NCBI GenBank assembly: GCA_050260355.1 | Contig: JBLNBZ010000032.1 | Location: forward strand, 1 to 40,739 | Source of the DNA: CADEFX01 sp050260355 | GTDB lineage: Bacteria; Pseudomonadota; Alphaproteobacteria; Rhizobiales; Hyphomicrobiaceae | Length of the DNA stretch: 40,739 nucleotides | Direction of reading: 5' to 3' | Shown here: positions 37,385 through 40,739 of the stretch, one piece after another | How the letters are laid out: each line of letters begins with the position of its first letter | Numbering within the stretch: the first letter of the stretch is position 1 | Program-made: the position numbers and the translations under genes | The notes under the pieces: generated by a model | What the model was told of the DNA's origin: nothing | The model's database searches: none | The model's input: the letters and a program-made list of their open reading frames with translations, nothing else

Positions 37385-39055
37385 ATGACGAAGATCGAGG
37401 ACGTACCTGAAGGCTCTCCCATGACAGAGCTCCAGATCAGCCTCACGAGAGAATACGGCCCCGCCATCCACACGCAGACGCGCGAGTCGCGGTTCCTCCC
37501 GCCGCAAATCATTCTCAAAAGGAGGAGAAAAGTCGGGGTCACCTGGCTCGCGCATTTCCTGTCATGGCGCGCGCCGGAAAGCCACATCGATCGAGAGCTG
37601 ACCAACGGCAAGGGGAACGGCATCGGCGTCTCGCTGCGCGACGTCATCGAGCGCATGCACATACTCACGCTCCATGCGCCGGTTCCACTCGATCCGAAGA
37701 TCCTGTTCGTGGAGGGCTACGAATTGCATCACCTGCTGCAGCCATCCGCAATGCTGGCGCTTTGCATGGATGAGATCCAGTTCGATTGGCGCTTTCCGTG
37801 GGCGCCCGTTTACAACAGCGAGGCGCTCGCCGGCTTCATGGTGCCGTCCTCCGCCGAGGGCATCAAAATGCTGCCCGGCATGCCCTGGCGGCTGCGCGAA
37901 GCCCTGCGCTTTACATTGGGCATTTACGAAAGACCGCCGTGGCCGCCGAGCGTGCTCGCTGCGTCGGTTGCAGCCGACCATTACGCTCATATCAGCCTCA
38001 CCAACGAGATGATGATCGCCTTCACGCCCAACGACGATAAGGGCCAGCGCGATATCCAGGTGCGCATGAAGCCCGGCCGCTACCTCACCAAATTCTACAA
38101 GGAGCTGACCCCCGATCAGGTGCACGACCTGCAAGCGCGCTGCGGCAACATGGGCGTGATGTTTGCGAAGACGGCGAAGGAGATCGTCGACATCTATACC
38201 ACCGGCCCGCATTCCTGCATGGCCTACAAGGTCGGCTCGAACGAGTACGATGCCCTTCTCACCGTGCATCCTTGCACGGTCTATGGCGACAGCGATCTGC
38301 AGCTCGCCTACATCGTCAGCGAACATGGCAAGCCCACCGCGCGCGGCCTGGTGTGGCCGGCCAGGAAAATCTACGGGCGTCTTTACGGCGACCAACGCCG
38401 CCTCGCGGCGCGGCTGGCGGCGCTCGGCTACAGATCGGGCCCGCTGCAGGGCGCTCGCATCCGCCGCATCGAGGTCGAGGGCAGCCCCAACGCCATCGTC
38501 ATGCCCTACCTCGACAACGACAACCAGACCTTCGACGTCATCGACGACGACTGGTGCTGCATCGACGCGGAGGGACCTTACGAGTCGAACGCGCACGGCA
38601 TTGCTTACCTCAGCGACCGCATGCGCTGCGACCACTGCGGCAGGTTCGTTGATGAGGACGATACCACAGATGTCAACGGTGATAGGTGGTGCGAGAGCTG
38701 CGTCAGCGACGCTGCCGTCTACAGCGAATGGGACGGCGTCTATTACCATCAGGACGATTGCTTCGAGGTCATCACGCGCGTCGATGCGTGCGGCAATCCC
38801 CTGAGCGCTGACTATCGACACGAGAATGCGAGGCGTACCGCCTTCTACTGCGACGCCACGGGTCGGTGGTACTGCAGGGACGCATTCGAGGCTTTCAGAA
38901 TGGAGAACAGCGGCGAGACCTGGGTCGACTTCTATTTCCATGAGCACGGCGTCGAGGTCGACGGTCTCTACTACAGCAAGGATGACGCGCCCGAGCCCGA
39001 GGATGCCGGCGAGGAGAATGCCGACGCCGAGGCGGCGCCGCAGCCGGCCGAATGA
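37385..39055 (+). CDS. Large conserved phage protein of unknown function with zinc-finger region
   Basis: 556 residues from ATG 37385, with AAGGAG upstream. The core (about 215-370) follows a pattern seen in many phage and conjugative-element proteins: VRMKPGRYLTKFY, then IYTTGPHSCMAY, LQLAYIVSE, LVWPARKIYGRLYGDQRRL, LQGARIRRIE and VMPYLDNDNQ. Four Cys in CDHCGRF and CESCV (about 418-440) and further Cys/His make a zinc site. The acidic tail is Glu/Asp/Ala-rich. The molecular role is not known to me. Its 180-base structured leader is the most elaborate in the window. Confidence 0.8.
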   Translation: MTKIEDVPEGSPMTELQISLTREYGPAIHTQTRESRFLPPQIILKRRRKVGVTWLAHFLSWRAPESHIDRELTNGKGNGIGVSLRDVIERMHILTLHAPVPLDPKILFVEGYELHHLLQPSAMLALCMDEIQFDWRFPWAPVYNSEALAGFMVPSSAEGIKMLPGMPWRLREALRFTLGIYERPPWPPSVLAASVAADHYAHISLTNEMMIAFTPNDDKGQRDIQVRMKPGRYLTKFYKELTPDQVHDLQARCGNMGVMFAKTAKEIVDIYTTGPHSCMAYKVGSNEYDALLTVHPCTVYGDSDLQLAYIVSEHGKPTARGLVWPARKIYGRLYGDQRRLAARLAALGYRSGPLQGARIRRIEVEGSPNAIVMPYLDNDNQTFDVIDDDWCCIDAEGPYESNAHGIAYLSDRMRCDHCGRFVDEDDTTDVNGDRWCESCVSDAAVYSEWDGVYYHQDDCFEVITRVDACGNPLSADYRHENARRTAFYCDATGRWYCRDAFEAFRMENSGETWVDFYFHEHGVEVDGLYYSKDDAPEPEDAGEENADAEAAPQPAE

Positions 39056-39115
39056 TCAAGCCGGTCGCGCCGCGACCCCAGTCAACCCTTCACTACGAGC
39101 ATCAGGAGCCACGCT

Positions 39116-40471
39116 ATGACGAGCAACGCCATCGCGCTCGAGGAGCGCGCCGTGAGTCAAGAGCCGACGGAACAGACGATCGACGGCCCGCCCAACGAAA
39201 GCAGCGGGAAGAGCGAGAGCACGGCGCTGGTGCCCGTGCCACATGAGACCGCCAGCGCGCCGCCCGTGGCGGCGACCGTGGACTGGAACAGCAACGAGGA
39301 GATCAATCGCGGACTCGTCGATCTGCTCGAAATGCTGTCCTATCGGCGCCCGCACAAGTCCAAGTCCGAGCGCCGCTTCATCAGACGCTTCATCCGCCCG
39401 CTCGGCGTGCAGCAGGACGAGTACGGCAATCTGTACAAGGTGGTGGGCGAGAAGCCCAACATCCTCTGGAGCTGCCACACCGACACGGTGCACCGCGACG
39501 GCGGACGCCAGCGCCTCTACCTCGACCGCAAGGAGTACACGCTGCGACTCGATGCGCGGGAGAAAAAATCCAATTGCCTCGGCGCCGACGATGGCGCCGG
39601 CGTGTGGCTGATGCGCGAGATGATCAGAGCCGGCGTGCCGGGTCTCTACGTGTTCCACCGCAACGAGGAGCACGGATGCAAGGGCTCCAATCACATTGCC
39701 CGAACGAAGACGCTGCTCAGCGGCATCGAGATCGCCATCGCTTTCGATCGCCGCAACACCGGCTCGGTCATCACCTTCCAGCACGGCGGACGATGCTGCT
39801 CCGACACGTTCGCCGCGCAGCTCGCCGGCCTCATCGGGCTCGGCCACGCGCTCGACGACGGCGGCGTCTACACCGACACGGCCGAGTACACGGAGCTGGT
39901 GTCGGAGTGCACCAATCTGTCGATCGGATACAGCGGCGAGCATACCGCGAAGGAAACGCTCAACGTCATTTACCTGTTCGAGCTGCGCGAGCGTATGTTG
40001 AGCGCCGACTTCTCCCAGCTGCGGGCGGTGCGCGATCCCGCCAGCAAGGACTACAGGTGGGGCAACCGCTACACGCACGGCTGGGATTACGACTTCGGCG
40101 ATTACACCGCCTATCCGAGCTACACGGCCCCCAACCGCGCGGCGTCGATCGGGCCCGGCGCGATCCGGTCCAAGCCATCCGTCAACGGCATGATCTATGA
40201 TCGCACGCACGGCTGGCTGCACGAGGACCTGCGCCAGAAGACGCCGAGCTATCTGCGCCGGCCATCACCGGCAGACGAGCACGACGACGATGATCCCTTC
40301 GACAGCGTCGATCAGGGCTGGCCGCCCAGGCATCCCGACGACTATTCGGTCCCGGATCTGTGGACCATCGCCAGGGAATATCCCGAGCATGTCGCCGACT
40401 ACCTGGACCAGCTCGGGGTCTCGGCCGAGCTGCTGTGGGATCACATCTGCCAGGTGAACGGCACGATCTGA
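39116..40471 (+). CDS. M20/M28-like zinc metallopeptidase-type protein
   Basis: 451 residues from ATG 39116, with AGGAG upstream. After a low-complexity N-terminus (1-55) come ILWSCHTDTVH (metal His and Asp), NCLGADDGAGVWLMREM (bridging Asp), HRNEEHGCKGS (Glu-Glu pair), AIAFDRRN (Asp) and IGYSGEHTAKE (last His), in the order of dinuclear-zinc aminopeptidases and carboxypeptidases. The C-terminal 150 residues are unlike the family and acidic. Possible roles: peptide or small amide hydrolysis in the infected cell, or cleavage of a host compound. The substrate is unknown. Confidence 0.85.
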   Translation: MTSNAIALEERAVSQEPTEQTIDGPPNESSGKSESTALVPVPHETASAPPVAATVDWNSNEEINRGLVDLLEMLSYRRPHKSKSERRFIRRFIRPLGVQQDEYGNLYKVVGEKPNILWSCHTDTVHRDGGRQRLYLDRKEYTLRLDAREKKSNCLGADDGAGVWLMREMIRAGVPGLYVFHRNEEHGCKGSNHIARTKTLLSGIEIAIAFDRRNTGSVITFQHGGRCCSDTFAAQLAGLIGLGHALDDGGVYTDTAEYTELVSECTNLSIGYSGEHTAKETLNVIYLFELRERMLSADFSQLRAVRDPASKDYRWGNRYTHGWDYDFGDYTAYPSYTAPNRAASIGPGAIRSKPSVNGMIYDRTHGWLHEDLRQKTPSYLRRPSPADEHDDDDPFDSVDQGWPPRHPDDYSVPDLWTIAREYPEHVADYLDQLGVSAELLWDHICQVNGTI

Positions 40472-40493
40472 CCGCCCTCGACTTGCAAGCCAA

Positions 40494-40510
40494 GTCCACA
40501 GATATTAGAC
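40494..40510. promoter_or_regulatory. Palindromic operator, site 12
   Basis: GTCCA-N7-TAGAC with AA and CT flanks, 21 bases before the start at 40532. Confidence 0.6.
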
Positions 40511-40531
40511 CTGAACAAGGAAGTGCGAGCC

Positions 40532-40739
40532 ATGGCCAAAGGCCAGTCCATCAACGATGCGCTGCTGCGAGCTGCCGCATTGGCGCAAGCCAGCTCTCTC
40601 GTCCTCGCGCAAATGCGCCGGAGCGACGCCGCGATCTCGAGCGAGGACGCGCTCGCGCTGGCGCGCGGGCTCGATGCCGAGATCGCCGCCATCCTGCGGC
40701 AGGCGGCGCGCGCCCGGCGGGCGCCGCCCGGCCGCCCAC
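40532..40739 (+). CDS. Helical protein, 3' end off window
   Basis: ATG 40532, with AAGGAAG upstream and operator site 12 directly before it; at least 69 codons. Ala/Leu/Arg-rich helix (SINDALLRAAALAQASSLVL, ALALARGLDAEIAAILRQ). Too little is visible for a function. It starts a new transcription unit. Confidence 0.65.
   Translation, partial: MAKGQSINDALLRAAALAQASSLVLAQMRRSDAAISSEDALALARGLDAEIAAILRQAARARRAPPGRP

Noticed and set aside
1..40739. CRISPR array, rRNA, insertion sequence, integrase or attachment site
   Set aside because: No spaced direct repeats, rRNA-like sequence, transposase or integrase motifs were seen in the translated frames or the DNA.

Overview
This window is part of a high-GC double-stranded DNA tailed phage or prophage. 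It carries a P27-type small terminase, a large terminase with a variant Walker A motif, a DUF4055-type portal, a MuF/gp7 head-morphogenesis protein, a single-stranded-DNA-binding protein and a ParB-family protein. Many small genes overlap by 1-8 bases. High GC, the DUF4055 portal and an MmcB-like nuclease fit a phage of an alphaproteobacterium, but no host gene or integrase is present to prove this. Both ends cut genes: a very long reading frame runs off the left edge and a short one off the right.

Layout. From about 27.8 kb leftward nearly everything is on the minus strand: a methyltransferase-like protein, small membrane proteins, a ParB/Srx-fold protein, TerS, an HTH protein, TerL, a PD-(D/E)XK protein, three small genes, a terminator, the portal, a 2-TM protein, three large alanine/glycine-rich virion-like or polyvalent proteins, a macro-like protein, small genes, a structured non-coding stretch (9.7-10.1 kb), then an SSB operon with zinc-ribbon and other small genes. 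A short plus-strand cassette (4.67-6.08 kb) lies between this and the MuF locus. From 28.2 kb rightward the plus strand carries a predicted structured RNA and a run of small, probably early genes: GIY-YIG protein, ParB, DUF6011-like, two DUF488-like paralogues (one on the minus strand), several zinc-binding peptides, a large conserved phage protein and an M20-like metallopeptidase. An AT-rich tract near 28.05 kb sits in the divergent region.

Three things stand out. (1) The MuF gene is broken exactly at its conserved D-x-R/T motif by what looks like a split intein: the upstream ORF ends in a complete N-intein half, and a separate ORF starting 50 bases on begins with a C-intein half, resumes MuF, and continues for over 1000 residues including an ADP-ribosyltransferase-like domain. 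(2) At least twelve palindromic sites, GTCNA-N7-TNGAC, sit almost entirely between genes across the window and look like operators of one phage-wide regulon. (3) The intergenic regions are rich in long perfect inverted repeats, including a roughly 310-base RNA with a pseudoknot and its own terminator, a repeated RNA element, and a leader with an 8-codon peptide and three stable hairpins.

Functions are assigned from protein motifs read by eye; no database search was run. No major capsid, tail or lysis gene was recognised with confidence; these probably lie to the left.
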